Below the pieces are notes generated by a model. It searched no databases. It worked only from the letters and a program-made list of their open reading frames with translations, and had not been told where the DNA came from. Below, in pieces: positions 1 through 6,189 of a stretch of 14,644 nt of DNA. The stretch's first letter is position 1. Each line of letters starts with the position of its first letter. The stretch comes from JAAYGT01 sp050252075 (GTDB taxonomy: Bacteria > Pseudomonadota > Gammaproteobacteria > Burkholderiales > Burkholderiaceae_B), in contig JBFWLP010000080.1 of NCBI GenBank assembly GCA_050252075.1, positions 1 through 14,644 on the forward strand, written 5' to 3'. Made by a program: the position numbers and the translations under genes.

Positions 1-144
1 CAGCATCAGATCCTGGACTTCCGAAGCCGTCATCGGCCCCTTGACCAGCTCATCGAGCAGCTCTGTGGGTAGATCAGGCAACGGCCCACGGGCAGCTGCC
101 TGAGCGGCAACAGTACGCTTCTTCTTCTTCATTGGCATATCCAT
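1..144 (-). CDS. IS256-family transposase, N-terminal 48 residues (partial)
   Basis: The protein begins MDMPMKKKKRTVAAQ and continues with a Pro/Leu-rich stretch, then LLDELVKGPMTASEVQDLML, running off the window at base 1. The LVKGPMT-x-x-EVQDLML motif is typical of the N-terminus of IS256-family (mutator-type, DDE) transposases, where it is normally followed by a helix-turn-helix region and the catalytic domain. About 350 residues should lie outside the window. Starts are possible at 144, 138 and 132; the first is given because no strong ribosome site separates them. The gene overlaps the end of the interrupted RTX-like frame (stop at 74-76) in a different frame, as expected for an insertion. 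Whether the transposase is intact cannot be judged. Confidence 0.85.
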   Translation of the reverse strand, partial: MDMPMKKKKRTVAAQAAARGPLPDLPTELLDELVKGPMTASEVQDLML

Positions 145-194
145 GGTTTTTAACCCCTATGATATGCCTCACCCACAAAATTACGGATAGGCTC
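1..194 (-). mobile_element. IS256-family insertion sequence, left end only
   Basis: This is the transposase-proximal end of an IS256-family element, which continues beyond base 1. The transposase start lies about 40-50 bases inside the presumed end. The outer boundary is an estimate: the sequence between about 175 and 194 looks like a terminal inverted repeat, but the matching right end is outside the window. The boundary could be anywhere between about 180 and 195. The element lies within the 3' part of the RTX-like gene, whose reading frame runs into it and stops at 74. The flanking target duplication cannot be checked here. Confidence 0.7.
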
Positions 195-1735
195 GTTGAG
201 ATGTCGTAAAGTATATCGAACAGCGAGGTGGGTACGGAATTTGTAGTGTCGTTACCCAGGATAAAGGCCCCGCTATCGCCGGCCAGCTTCTGGGTGATTA
301 TGTCGGAGCCATCTTTTGTATGTATCAAATCAGCACCCGCACCACCCGCTATTTCGTCGTCGAAATTTGATCCGGTAACCGTCTGCTCCCCGTCGCTTCC
401 CGTTAACTTCACCCCCCGAATACCGTCCCATCCGGTTGAGAAATCTTTTCCATTCGCTGCCGCAATCGAGTCTGCGATGTAAAAGCCATTCGTGATGCTT
501 ACATTCTCGTCAGTAAAACTTGTGTATTGGCTCAACGAAATATCCACTGGATCAGCATCACTTGTGGCGACGGAGGCAGCACTTGTGATCACAGTGTCCG
601 AAATCTTCGCCAGAATATTCGTGGCGCTATCCACGACGCCATAGGTTTTGCCGTTAAGGTCAATCAGAATCGGATCGCCCGCAACAAGTGTCGACGCCTG
701 GGTAACCGACAGGCCGTTAACGTTGTGATTCAGGTAAAGCGTGTCACCGTGGGTTGATGTAATGTCCGCAAGCGGCACCGAAGTGGCGCTGGTGGCTTGC
801 ACGCCGCTTCGGAAAAACAGAACGTTTTCCCCGTGAATTTCAAAGGTGATCTGCCCTTGCGCGTTTCCGCCGTAATTCAATGTGCCGTCGGTTAACGACA
901 CGCTAAAGCTGGTTGCGGGCGTGTCGTCGGCAGGGGTGATTGGGGTAGGGTTAAGAAACACGGTGCTTGGCAGGGACACGTCGGCGGGAACGGTGATTTC
1001 ATCGGGTATGGATAACTTCAACCCCGAGCCTTCTGCGGGTATGAAATCCACAGGAATGGCCAGATTCGCCGGGGGTGCCCAGCCGTCGGGGCGTTGAAAC
1101 GTGGGAATGAACGGGGCTACTTGTTCAACACGGCCCAGGGCGGCTTGAACGTCGCCTTGTTCCAGCGCGCTCTTGAAGGCAGGGTCGTCTTTGAAGTCGG
1201 CCAGGGTAACGCCGTTGCCCAGATCGCGGCCCTCGTTCACCCCGTAAGTCATTAAATGTTCCAAGGGCGACAAGCCATTTTGTTCAAGTTCGTCAGTCAC
1301 GTCTGGATTGGCACTCAAATACTTTCCAAGGTCAATGCCCGGGTTGATCGCCCTGGCCTCGCGGTGGCCGTAGTTGATAAAGTGTTCTGACGCCGATTGC
1401 ACCTGACCCGAGGCAATCGCCTGGGCGACGTCGGGGTTCTGCTGCAGATAGAAGGCTTCATTGAAAAGCGCGTTAGGGGATCGGCCTTCGGCGGCGCCAT
1501 GCTCGGCGAAGTGATCCTGCGCGGTTGTCGTGCCGGCTTCTACGGCTTGGGCGACATCGGGATTGTTCTCTAGATAGTGTTCGGGGTTGAACAAGGGATT
1601 GCCGGTGCGGCCCTCGTGACGGCCGTGCATCAAATAATGGATTTCGGCGTCGGTCAGGCCAAGTTCAACGGCAAGTCGAACATCCGCATATTGAATCAGA
1701 TACCAGGTAACCAGCAGTGGCAGGTTGGCAAGCAT
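74..1735 (-). CDS. RTX-like secreted surface protein with NPDV repeats, 3' end lost to IS256 insertion
   Basis: The N-terminal ~180 residues hold four imperfect ~45-residue repeats of the form YLxxNPDVAxA...HFxxxGxxEGR, a module found in bacterial surface and type I-secreted proteins. There is no classical signal peptide. The middle is Ser/Thr/Asp-rich, as in adhesin-like domains. Near the C-terminal end come Gly/Asp-rich nonapeptide-like segments (GSNFDDEIAGGAGADLIH), as in RTX calcium-binding repeats, so type I export is likely. The native sequence ends near base 195. The last ~40 codons (WVRHIIGVKNHGY onward) come from the insertion sequence, so the usual C-terminal secretion signal is missing and the gene is probably inactive. 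The ATG at 1735 was chosen because AGAGGAA lies at 1743-1749; an ATG at 1801 has no good site. The exact function is unknown; surface attachment is only a guess. Confidence 0.7.
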   Translation of the reverse strand: MLANLPLLVTWYLIQYADVRLAVELGLTDAEIHYLMHGRHEGRTGNPLFNPEHYLENNPDVAQAVEAGTTTAQDHFAEHGAAEGRSPNALFNEAFYLQQNPDVAQAIASGQVQSASEHFINYGHREARAINPGIDLGKYLSANPDVTDELEQNGLSPLEHLMTYGVNEGRDLGNGVTLADFKDDPAFKSALEQGDVQAALGRVEQVAPFIPTFQRPDGWAPPANLAIPVDFIPAEGSGLKLSIPDEITVPADVSLPSTVFLNPTPITPADDTPATSFSVSLTDGTLNYGGNAQGQITFEIHGENVLFFRSGVQATSATSVPLADITSTHGDTLYLNHNVNGLSVTQASTLVAGDPILIDLNGKTYGVVDSATNILAKISDTVITSAASVATSDADPVDISLSQYTSFTDENVSITNGFYIADSIAAANGKDFSTGWDGIRGVKLTGSDGEQTVTGSNFDDEIAGGAGADLIHTKDGSDIITQKLAGDSGAFILGNDTTNSVPTSLFDILYDISTSLSVILWVRHIIGVKNHGYANEEEEAYCCRSGSCPWAVA

Positions 1736-1853
1736 AGGTGAGTTCCTCTGGGGGAAACAGCATCCAGTTGCATCGTGGAACCACCAACCATCGGCCGCCA
1801 TTTCGTGTAATGGTTATTTTTTTGACACCGTTGTTCGGTTCGTGCCAGCGCCA

Positions 1854-1883
1854 ACTATACGGGCGCTTCAGAGTATCTGCCAA
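1854..1883 (-). promoter_or_regulatory. Candidate promoter for the RTX-like gene
   Basis: On the minus strand TTGGCA (1878-1883) and TATAGT (1854-1859) are separated by 18 bases, a fair sigma-70 match. A transcript starting near 1847 would have a leader of roughly 110 bases before the ATG at 1735. It lies 14 bases from the repeat at 1897. Prediction by eye only. Confidence 0.35.
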
Positions 1884-1896
1884 GCATTTTTAGAAG

Positions 1897-1948
1897 TTGG
1901 GGTCAGAGTAAATTTGGGGTCAGAGTAAAAATTTACTCTGCCCCCAAA
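1897..1948. repeat. Dispersed palindromic repeat, copy 1
   Basis: Two direct units TTGGGGTCAGAGTAAA (from 1897 and 1914) are followed by one inverted unit, TTTACTCTG then CCCCCAAA (to 1948). The inverted unit carries one mismatch (C for A at 1941) against the copies at 4221 and 10351. The second direct unit and the inverted unit can form a hairpin. It sits in the 375-base gap between the divergent RTX-like gene and the first Bug gene. The rest of this gap holds two candidate promoters and a palindrome, and no gene that I can support. Confidence 0.85.
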
Positions 1949-1995
1949 GTCGCAACTCCACGCGGCGCCGATTTTGTATCAGTTTACTAGCGGCG

Positions 1996-2024
1996 TTGAC
2001 AGTTTCTTTTGTACGTACAAAAAT
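1996..2024 (+). promoter_or_regulatory. Candidate promoter for cassette A
   Basis: A consensus -35 box TTGACA lies at 1996-2001, with a weak -10-like AAAAAT at 2019-2024 after a 17-base spacer. The spacer and -10 box are covered by a perfect 14-base palindrome (2008-2021), so a bound repressor would block polymerase. It is about 85 bases upstream of the Bug gene start at 2111. Confidence 0.4.
2008..2021. promoter_or_regulatory. Palindromic candidate operator, site A
   Basis: TTTGTACGTACAAA is a perfect 14-base palindrome inside the candidate promoter of cassette A. It shares the framework TTTGT-N4-ACAAA with the palindrome at 5135-5148 in front of cassette B, next to a GntR/FCD regulator gene. 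GntR/FadR-type proteins commonly bind short palindromes with GT...AC half sites, so both sites may be operators of that regulator. This link is inference. Confidence 0.45.
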
Positions 2025-2110
2025 CGACACGCTGGTTTGAAAATGGCTCGCCCTCAGAGGGGTATTCTCACCGGCAACTTCCTATCGATTAATAAGAATC
2101 AGGAGACATC

Positions 2111-3163
2111 ATGCAGACAAACTATTCAAGTGCTTCCCGAAGCGTTAGCAGCCCGCTGGCCATGTTCACGAAGGTTGCCAAAGTAAAATTGGCGGCTGCG
2201 GGTTTCGCGGCATTTGCACCGTTCATTGCCGTTTCTGCGCACGCCCAGGGGGCCGACGTTGAATCGTACCCGAATGGGCCGATCCGGGTGATTGTGGGTA
2301 TTGGTGCGGGCAGCAATACAGATGCCTTGGGGCGATTGGCGTCGACGTATTTATCAGAACGACTTGGCCAGCCTGTGGTTGTGCAGAACAAGCCGGGCGC
2401 CGGGGGCACATTGGGAGCAGAGGAAGTTGCCAAAGCAAAGCCCGATGGTTATACATTATTGTGGGCGAGTTCATCCATACCCATGTTTCCTCATTTGCGC
2501 GAAAACCTGCGTTTTGATCCCATTAACGATTTGACGGGTGTTGGCGGGGTTGCATTGGGTGGTCTGGTCATGTTGACACGCCCGAATGCTCCCTGGAAAT
2601 CGCTTGCCGAATTGATTAAGTATGGCAAAGAAAATCCCCCACGCTCAATAACGTACGCGTCTGCGGGTGTGGGTAGCAATGCTCATCTGTTTTCGGAAAT
2701 ATTGGCGCAGTCCGCCGGGCTGGAGTTATTGCATGTTCCTTACAAAGGTTCTTCGGCCGCAGTGACCGATGTTATGGGTGGCCAGATTGATTTTGTGTTT
2801 GACGGCCCGTCGACAGCGGTGGGGCAGATTGCAGCCGGTAACGTTCTTCCGCTGGGGTTTTCCACCAAAGAACGCAGCAGTTTTCTGCCGGATGTTCCCT
2901 CGGTGGCCGAGGCCGGTGTCGATGGTTATAACCAGCGTACCTGGCTGAGCTTCTTTGCACCGGCGGGAACCGATAAACGCATTATCGAAAAGCTGTCTCA
3001 AAAAATACAGGAATTTGTCACCGATGATAAGTTTCGTGCCGATTTGGCCAAGCTTTCCCATGAGCCGTATAAGCTTTCTGCCGACGAGTTGACTGCAATG
3101 GTGGCCGTCGAGGGAAAGGAATGGGCAAAACGTTTGGCAACTCTGGGTATTCAAAAACAATAA
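2111..3163 (+). CDS. Bug/TctC-family tripartite tricarboxylate transporter substrate-binding protein (cassette A)
   Basis: This is a 350-residue periplasmic carboxylate-binding protein of the Bug (TctC) family. A long N-terminal extension of ~25 residues precedes a hydrophobic stretch (about 27-44) and a likely signal peptidase site AHA|QG near residue 45. The mature part starts with YPNGPIRVIVGIGAGSNTD, the family's first strand and ligand loop, with the usual conserved Asp at 71. The usual GG of this loop reads AG, so ligand contacts may differ. KPGAGGTLGAEEVAKAKPDGYTL (about 94-116), HVPYKGSSAA (208-217) and DVPSVAEAG (261-269) are the other hallmarks. The start at 2111 has AGGAGA just upstream; an ATG at residue 18 would give a more usual signal peptide length. 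It is followed after 33 bases by an alpha/beta hydrolase gene, probably in one transcript. The ligand is unknown, likely an organic acid; no TctA/TctB partner is nearby. Confidence 0.9.
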   Translation: MQTNYSSASRSVSSPLAMFTKVAKVKLAAAGFAAFAPFIAVSAHAQGADVESYPNGPIRVIVGIGAGSNTDALGRLASTYLSERLGQPVVVQNKPGAGGTLGAEEVAKAKPDGYTLLWASSSIPMFPHLRENLRFDPINDLTGVGGVALGGLVMLTRPNAPWKSLAELIKYGKENPPRSITYASAGVGSNAHLFSEILAQSAGLELLHVPYKGSSAAVTDVMGGQIDFVFDGPSTAVGQIAAGNVLPLGFSTKERSSFLPDVPSVAEAGVDGYNQRTWLSFFAPAGTDKRIIEKLSQKIQEFVTDDKFRADLAKLSHEPYKLSADELTAMVAVEGKEWAKRLATLGIQKQ

Positions 3164-3196
3164 TCCGGTGCTCTGCCGAAACAGGAGGAACAGTGG

Positions 3197-4207
3197 ATGG
3201 CTCAGGAAAGAAATCAGGTTCGAATTATTTCGGCGGAGCATACGCTCGAAAATTACACGTTTGAGAATGGCGACTATCTGGAGCAGGTCAGGATAGCCTA
3301 CAAGATATTCGGTGATTTGCAGCCCAAGGCTGATAATCTGCTTCTGGTATTGCCGGGCACCAGCAATATCAGCGAAAGCACGCTGGATCATATTGGTCCG
3401 GGCCGGGCCTACGACACGGATAAATATTGCGTTATCAGCACTGACGCCATTGGTGGCGGGGGATCGTCCAAACCCTCCGATGGATTGTTTGGCCGGTTTC
3501 CCAGATACTCCATTCGTGATCTCGTGAATCTGCAAGTACGCTTTGTTCGCGAAGGGTTGAAAATTCGCGACGAGCCGTTCGCGGTGTTGGCCGGGGCATC
3601 GATGGGGGCATTCCAGACGCTGGAGTGGCTTATTAATTATCCGGATACCGTGAGCAACGCTATTTTGCTCGTTCCCGCCTGGCATGCCAATAATGCCTTC
3701 AAATTGGCTACCGATCGAATGAATGATTTCATTCATCTTGATCCGAATTGGTCGGCAGGAAATTATCAGAATAAGCCGTCGGCCGGTCTGCGTGCCGCCG
3801 GCGGGCATTATTTTGCGTGGACGGTCACTGATGAGTATCTGGAGGCAACCAATCTTGCCGAGCTTCGAAAACAGGCGCAGGCGGCGGGGGACTGGTTTGA
3901 ATCGTGGGATGCCTGGGATATTCTTTTGCGATATGCCTGCTCAAGCAGTCACGACGTTACCGAACCGTTTGATGGTGATCTTCAGGCCGCCCTTGCGCGT
4001 ATTAATGCGCGATGCCTGATATTGCCATGTCGGCAAGACCGATTGCTAGGGATCAAGGGAGCCCAGGCGCTCGCAAAAGGGATCAAGAACGCCGTTTACG
4101 ACGAAATCGATTCCATCACAGGGCATCTGGCCTGGCGCCCCAGGCCTGGCTCCGACCATACCACCTTCGTCACTCGCACCATTCGCAACTTCCTGAGTCT
4201 GCCGTAA
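3197..4207 (+). CDS. MetX-like alpha/beta hydrolase
   Basis: The 336-residue protein has the alpha/beta hydrolase fold with the layout of the homoserine O-acetyltransferase (MetX) group: LLVLPGTS (about 49-56) for the oxyanion region, TDAIGGGGSSKPS (82-94), a nucleophile elbow GASMG with Ser135, Asp281 (QDRLL) and His310 (GHLAW). The elbow reads GASMGA where true MetX has GGSMGG, and the context is a catabolic transport cassette, so methionine synthesis is unlikely. Hydrolysis or acyl transfer on an organic acid ester or amide is more plausible (inference). AGGAGG at 3183-3188 supports the start. It lies 33 bases after the Bug gene and its stop is 13 bases before the repeat at 4221. The last ~25 codons use mostly C in third position, unlike the middle of the gene. 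Confidence 0.82.
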   Translation: MAQERNQVRIISAEHTLENYTFENGDYLEQVRIAYKIFGDLQPKADNLLLVLPGTSNISESTLDHIGPGRAYDTDKYCVISTDAIGGGGSSKPSDGLFGRFPRYSIRDLVNLQVRFVREGLKIRDEPFAVLAGASMGAFQTLEWLINYPDTVSNAILLVPAWHANNAFKLATDRMNDFIHLDPNWSAGNYQNKPSAGLRAAGGHYFAWTVTDEYLEATNLAELRKQAQAAGDWFESWDAWDILLRYACSSSHDVTEPFDGDLQAALARINARCLILPCRQDRLLGIKGAQALAKGIKNAVYDEIDSITGHLAWRPRPGSDHTTFVTRTIRNFLSLP

Positions 4208-4220
4208 AAGTCCCTGGTTT

Positions 4221-4283
4221 GTGAGATTGGGGTCAGAGTAAAAATTTACTCTGACCCCAAATTTACTCTGACCCCAATCTCAC
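4221..4283. repeat. Dispersed palindromic repeat, copy 2, between convergent genes
   Basis: Perfect 22-base inverted arms lie at 4221-4242 and 4262-4283 (GTGAGATTGGGGTCAGAGTA plus AA, and its complement). An extra inverted unit inside allows an alternative hairpin at 4227-4260 with 16-base arms and a 2-base loop. It fills the gap between the convergent hydrolase gene (stop 4207) and GntR gene; the GntR stop codon (4280-4282) lies in the right arm. It probably works as a bidirectional terminator, although no clear T-run follows the hairpin. Confidence 0.9.
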
Positions 4284-4966
4284 GGTTTTTGTTCGTTTTG
4301 GCGCATGAGTTGGGTGATGTAGGTGCCGGCGATGGTGATGTCGGCGCGGATGCTGTCGGCGACGCCGTTGTTGTCGCCTTTTTTCAGGGCGTCGACGGCT
4401 TCCTGGTGGTAGTCGCGTTGTTTCAGGTTGGGTACGTAGTCGGGCAGGACGGCGTTCAGGGCGGGGCCGCAGCGCAGCCACAGGATTTCGGTAATGTCTT
4501 TGACAACGTCCATTTCCGAGGCGTCGTACAGGCTGAAATGAAAGCGCCGGTGCAGATCCAGGTAAGAGCTTTTGTTGCCCTTTTTCATGGTTTTCTTCAT
4601 TTCTTGCGCCAGGCGTTCGATGTCCTGGATCTGGCCGGCCGTGATGCGCTGGGCCGCGGTTCGGGCCAGATTGCTTTCCAGGTCGGCCCGCAGGGCGGTA
4701 AGTTGCTCGAACTGGCTGCTGGACAGGGCGGGAATCGAGGCTCCGCCCTTTTGTCCGCCCGGGCCTCTGTCCAGGACGCGTTCGGCGATCAGGTGATTCA
4801 CGGCGTCACGTACCGGGGTCAGGCTGATCTGCAGTTCTTTGGCAATGTCGCGCAGCAGAATCTTCTCGCCCGGGCGAAACCGGCCCGAGAGCAGCGCTTT
4901 TTTCAGCTCTTCGTAGGCAAGGTCGGAGAGGGTGTTTTTCTCTATGGGTATCAATGACTTGGTCAT
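4280..4966 (-). CDS. GntR-family (FCD/FadR-type) transcriptional regulator
   Basis: The 228-residue protein has a winged helix-turn-helix at about residues 12-70 (LAYEELKKALLSGRFRPGEKI, then LLRDIAKELQISLTPVRDAVNHL), the typical GntR signature. An FCD ligand domain follows (about 88-220) with ALRADLES, the LHRRFH motif (138-143) and YHQEAVDALKKGD, regions that supply metal and carboxylate ligands in the family. The ATG at 4966 is chosen because family homology starts just after it; the frame stays open up to 5092 but that part looks non-coding. The ribosome site is weak. It is transcribed away from the five-gene operon at 5208-10347, so it very likely controls that operon, probably sensing an organic acid. 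Two palindromes and a pair of 11-base direct repeats lie in the shared intergenic region. The last 53 codons are strongly C-ending (37 of 53), and the stop overlaps the repeat. Confidence 0.9.
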   Translation of the reverse strand: MTKSLIPIEKNTLSDLAYEELKKALLSGRFRPGEKILLRDIAKELQISLTPVRDAVNHLIAERVLDRGPGGQKGGASIPALSSSQFEQLTALRADLESNLARTAAQRITAGQIQDIERLAQEMKKTMKKGNKSSYLDLHRRFHFSLYDASEMDVVKDITEILWLRCGPALNAVLPDYVPNLKQRDYHQEAVDALKKGDNNGVADSIRADITIAGTYITQLMRQNEQKP

Positions 4967-5089
4967 TTGTATCCGGCAATAATGGTCATTCGGCGTTATT
5001 CGTCGGCGCGTTCCTGGCCAAGGCCGCGCCGTCGCGCAGCGGCTTGAAGTGCTTTCGATAAGGAATTTTCTCATTGTTTGCGTACCCCG

Positions 5090-5105
5090 CACAGTTCAAA
5101 CTGTG
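5090..5105. promoter_or_regulatory. Palindrome in the GntR-Bug intergenic region
   Basis: CACAGTT-CA-AACTGTG is a perfect inverted repeat with 7-base arms and a 2-base spacer. It lies between the divergent gntR-type gene and the cassette B operon, about 30 bases from the other palindrome. It could be a second operator. It does not share the TTTGT-N4-ACAAA framework. Confidence 0.35.
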
Positions 5106-5106
5106 T

Positions 5107-5138
5107 TTTGTTGTTTGAAATTTAATATTTGTTGTTTG
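5107..5138. repeat. Pair of 11-base direct repeats 21 bases apart
   Basis: TTTGTTGTTTG occurs at 5107-5117 and again at 5128-5138. The start-to-start distance is 21 bases, two helical turns, which places both on the same DNA face. The second copy runs into the operator-like palindrome at 5135-5148. Such an arrangement is common for cooperative regulator binding. Confidence 0.45.
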
Positions 5139-5148
5139 TTATAACAAA
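5135..5148. promoter_or_regulatory. Palindromic candidate operator, site B
   Basis: TTTGTTATAACAAA is a perfect 14-base palindrome. It contains a -10-like TATAAC (5140-5145); TTGAAA at 5115-5120 could serve as -35 with a 19-base spacer, so the site would overlap the operon promoter. It has the same TTTGT-N4-ACAAA frame as the site at 2008-2021. The adjacent GntR/FCD protein is the obvious candidate binder. Confidence 0.5.
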
Positions 5149-5207
5149 GATTGGTAAACTTTCTGCAAGGGCTTGTTCAATAGCCCGCCTACACCAGGAG
5201 ACTACTT

Positions 5208-6179
5208 ATGAAACCACGCTGGCTAGCTGCACTTACGTTAACTATTGCCGCCACACCGTTGGCGCTTCCCGCCTTCGCGGCCGACAAGAATTTCCCCGAG
5301 CGCGACATTCAGTTCATCATCCCTTGGAATGCGGGTGGCTCAAACGATATTGCGGCGCGTCAGTTGCAGCAAATCATGGCCGAGCAAGCCGGTATCAAGG
5401 TAGTGGTGGAAAATGCGCCGGGCGCCACGGGTTCTATCGGCATGACCAAGGTGGCGCGTGCCAATCCCGATGGCTACACGGTAGGCATGGGCACAAGCTC
5501 AACGCTGGCGCAAATTGCCCAGAAGCTCACCGATTTAACGAATGACCAGTTTTCGCCCATTGCCCGGGTATCGGTAGACCCGTTGTTGCTGCTGGTGCCC
5601 AGCAATGGTCCGGCCACAGACCTGAAAAGTTTTCTGGCTTATATGAAGAAAAATCCCGGCAAGGTGTCCATCGGCACGCCGGGTTCGCGCAATCTGAACC
5701 ACATTTTTGCGGAAATGACGGCTCGGGCGGCGGATACAGGCTATGTGGGTGTGCCCTATACAGGCGGCGCCAAGGTCATTATTGATCTGGCCGGCGGCCA
5801 GATCGATGCCGCCGTGCTAAAGCCTTCGGAAAGCAAGGGCCAGATTGACGCGGGCAAGGTCAAGCCTATTGCGGTGTTCGCCAATGAGCGCCTGAGCATC
5901 CTGCCCGAAGTACCCACCTTCAAGGAGCTGGGCTACGACGTCTTCCCGTATGGTCCTTTGGTGCAGATGGCCTATGTGGTGGCGCCGGCCGGTATTTCCA
6001 GCGATGTCCGCAACAAGCTGATCACCGTGTTCTCCAATGCCATCGAAAGCCCCAAGTTCAAGGCCTATGCCGATCAGAATGGTGTCGTTATCAGCCCCCT
6101 GAAAGGCGACGATCTGAAGAAAGAAATTGACGGTGTTCAGCAAACGCTCAACAGCGTTGCCGTAAAAGTATTTAAATAA
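5208..6179 (+). CDS. Bug/TctC-family substrate-binding protein (cassette B, first operon gene)
   Basis: This is a 323-residue periplasmic binding protein. The signal peptide spans residues 1-24 (MKPRW, a hydrophobic core, then PAFA|AD). The mature protein opens with FPERDIQFIIPWNAGGSND, including the family loop PWxAGGSND with Asp47 that in Bug proteins contacts the ligand carboxylate. NAPGATGSIGMTKVARANPDGYT, YVGVPYTGGAK and ILPEVPTFKELGY are further hallmarks. CCAGGAGA lies just upstream of the ATG. It is the first gene of a five-gene plus-strand operon, with the enolase gene beginning 10 bases after its stop, so it presumably captures the substrate of that pathway, perhaps a sugar acid or hydroxy acid (inference). 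Control by the divergent GntR protein is likely. Confidence 0.92.
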   Translation: MKPRWLAALTLTIAATPLALPAFAADKNFPERDIQFIIPWNAGGSNDIAARQLQQIMAEQAGIKVVVENAPGATGSIGMTKVARANPDGYTVGMGTSSTLAQIAQKLTDLTNDQFSPIARVSVDPLLLLVPSNGPATDLKSFLAYMKKNPGKVSIGTPGSRNLNHIFAEMTARAADTGYVGVPYTGGAKVIIDLAGGQIDAAVLKPSESKGQIDAGKVKPIAVFANERLSILPEVPTFKELGYDVFPYGPLVQMAYVVAPAGISSDVRNKLITVFSNAIESPKFKAYADQNGVVISPLKGDDLKKEIDGVQQTLNSVAVKVFK

Positions 6180-6189
6180 GCGAGAAGAC

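Noticed and set aside
2726..3808. Long open minus-strand frame of 360 codons antisense to the Bug and hydrolase genes
   Set aside because: It spans two well-supported genes and their junction, has no recognisable domain and reads as a shadow frame.
3197..4207. Annotation as homoserine O-acetyltransferase (metX)
   Set aside because: The elbow motif differs and the context is catabolic; only the superfamily is supported.
4967..5092. 42-residue N-terminal extension of the GntR regulator
   Set aside because: The extension has no similarity to the family and would reach close to the palindrome at 5090; the winged helix begins just after residue 1 of the shorter form.
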